From Paenibacillus sophorae (GTDB taxonomy: Bacteria > Bacillota > Bacilli > Paenibacillales > Paenibacillaceae), in assembly GCF_018966525.1 (NCBI RefSeq), contig NZ_CP076607.1, positions 5,704,001 to 5,768,000 of the forward strand: DNA of 64,000 bases. Reading direction: 5' to 3'. This document shows positions 63,938-64,000 of this stretch, piece after piece. Position 1 is the stretch's first letter, and the number at the start of each line of letters is the position of its first letter. Under the pieces are notes generated by a model. The model did not search any database. It had not been told where the DNA came from and worked only from the letters and a program-made list of their open reading frames with translations. The position numbers were made by a program, and so were the translations under genes.

Positions 63938-64000
63938 TCTCCGTTTCCTAATGTTTAAAGTGGCACCGGCAAGTATAATCGGATAGTAGGCTATCCATTA

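Overview
The window looks like chromosomal DNA of a Gram-positive, spore-forming Firmicute of the Paenibacillaceae type, probably Paenibacillus or a close relative. This is inferred from strong AGGAGG-type ribosome binding sites, frequent TTG and GTG starts, an ECF transporter operon, a class I cyclic-di-GMP riboswitch, LysM and copper-amine-oxidase/MORN exported proteins, and a large NRPS/PKS locus. No rRNA, convincing tRNA or true CRISPR array was found.

Positions 1-20450 are ordinary accessory chromosome: a decayed VOC gene, an acyltransferase, a small hydrophilic protein, a membrane protein, a Dabb protein, a GNAT acetyltransferase, selO, a LysM/beta-propeller protein, a riboswitch-controlled exported MORN protein, a radical SAM/aminotransferase gene pair, a frameshifted LURP-one-like gene, a GyrI-like domain protein, a sugar dehydrogenase, an S/T/A2/A1 ECF transporter operon and a dipeptidase E-like peptidase. 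Several terminators and palindromic intergenic repeats lie between them.

Positions 20660-23700 are a graveyard of mobile DNA. They hold an IS110 transposase interrupted by an in-frame TGA, an XRE-type repressor with a one-base frameshift, clustered copies of a ~20-bp motif resembling the end sites of Tn7/Tn5053/Mu-type elements, and an unidentified gene decayed into three frames.

Positions 23735-62744 are a ~39-kb minus-strand hybrid PKS/NRPS operon, transcribed right to left. Its order is: PKS (KS-AT-ACP); NRPS (C-A-PCP-C*); type II thioesterase; one-polypeptide ABCC-type exporter; three-module NRPS (C-A(Ser)-PCP-C-A-PCP-C-A-PCP-C); hybrid protein (degenerate A, acyl-ligase-like A, KR, PCP, C, C, A(Thr), PCP); an MbtH-truncated A-methyltransferase fusion; a decayed stand-alone mbtH; a membrane-bound M28 peptidase; and sbnA and sbnB for L-2,3-diaminopropionate (Dap). 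The genes overlap or nearly touch, so they probably form one transcription unit. By colinearity the product would be a malonate-extended acyl-peptide with a diamino acid (probably Dap), Ser, two identical unassigned residues, possibly an alpha-hydroxy acid (ester link), and Thr. No integrated thioesterase is present, so release is unexplained. I do not recognise this domain order as a known pathway.

The most striking points are a nearly perfect 3,135-bp-period module duplication inside the 3.6-kresidue NRPS, the MbtH-methyltransferase fusion beside a dead mbtH, the eukaryote-like ABCC exporter, and the acyl-ligase/KR module. The last ~1.25 kb (62745-64000) is AT-rich promoter/leader DNA with a perfect-armed palindrome, followed by one doubtful ORF.
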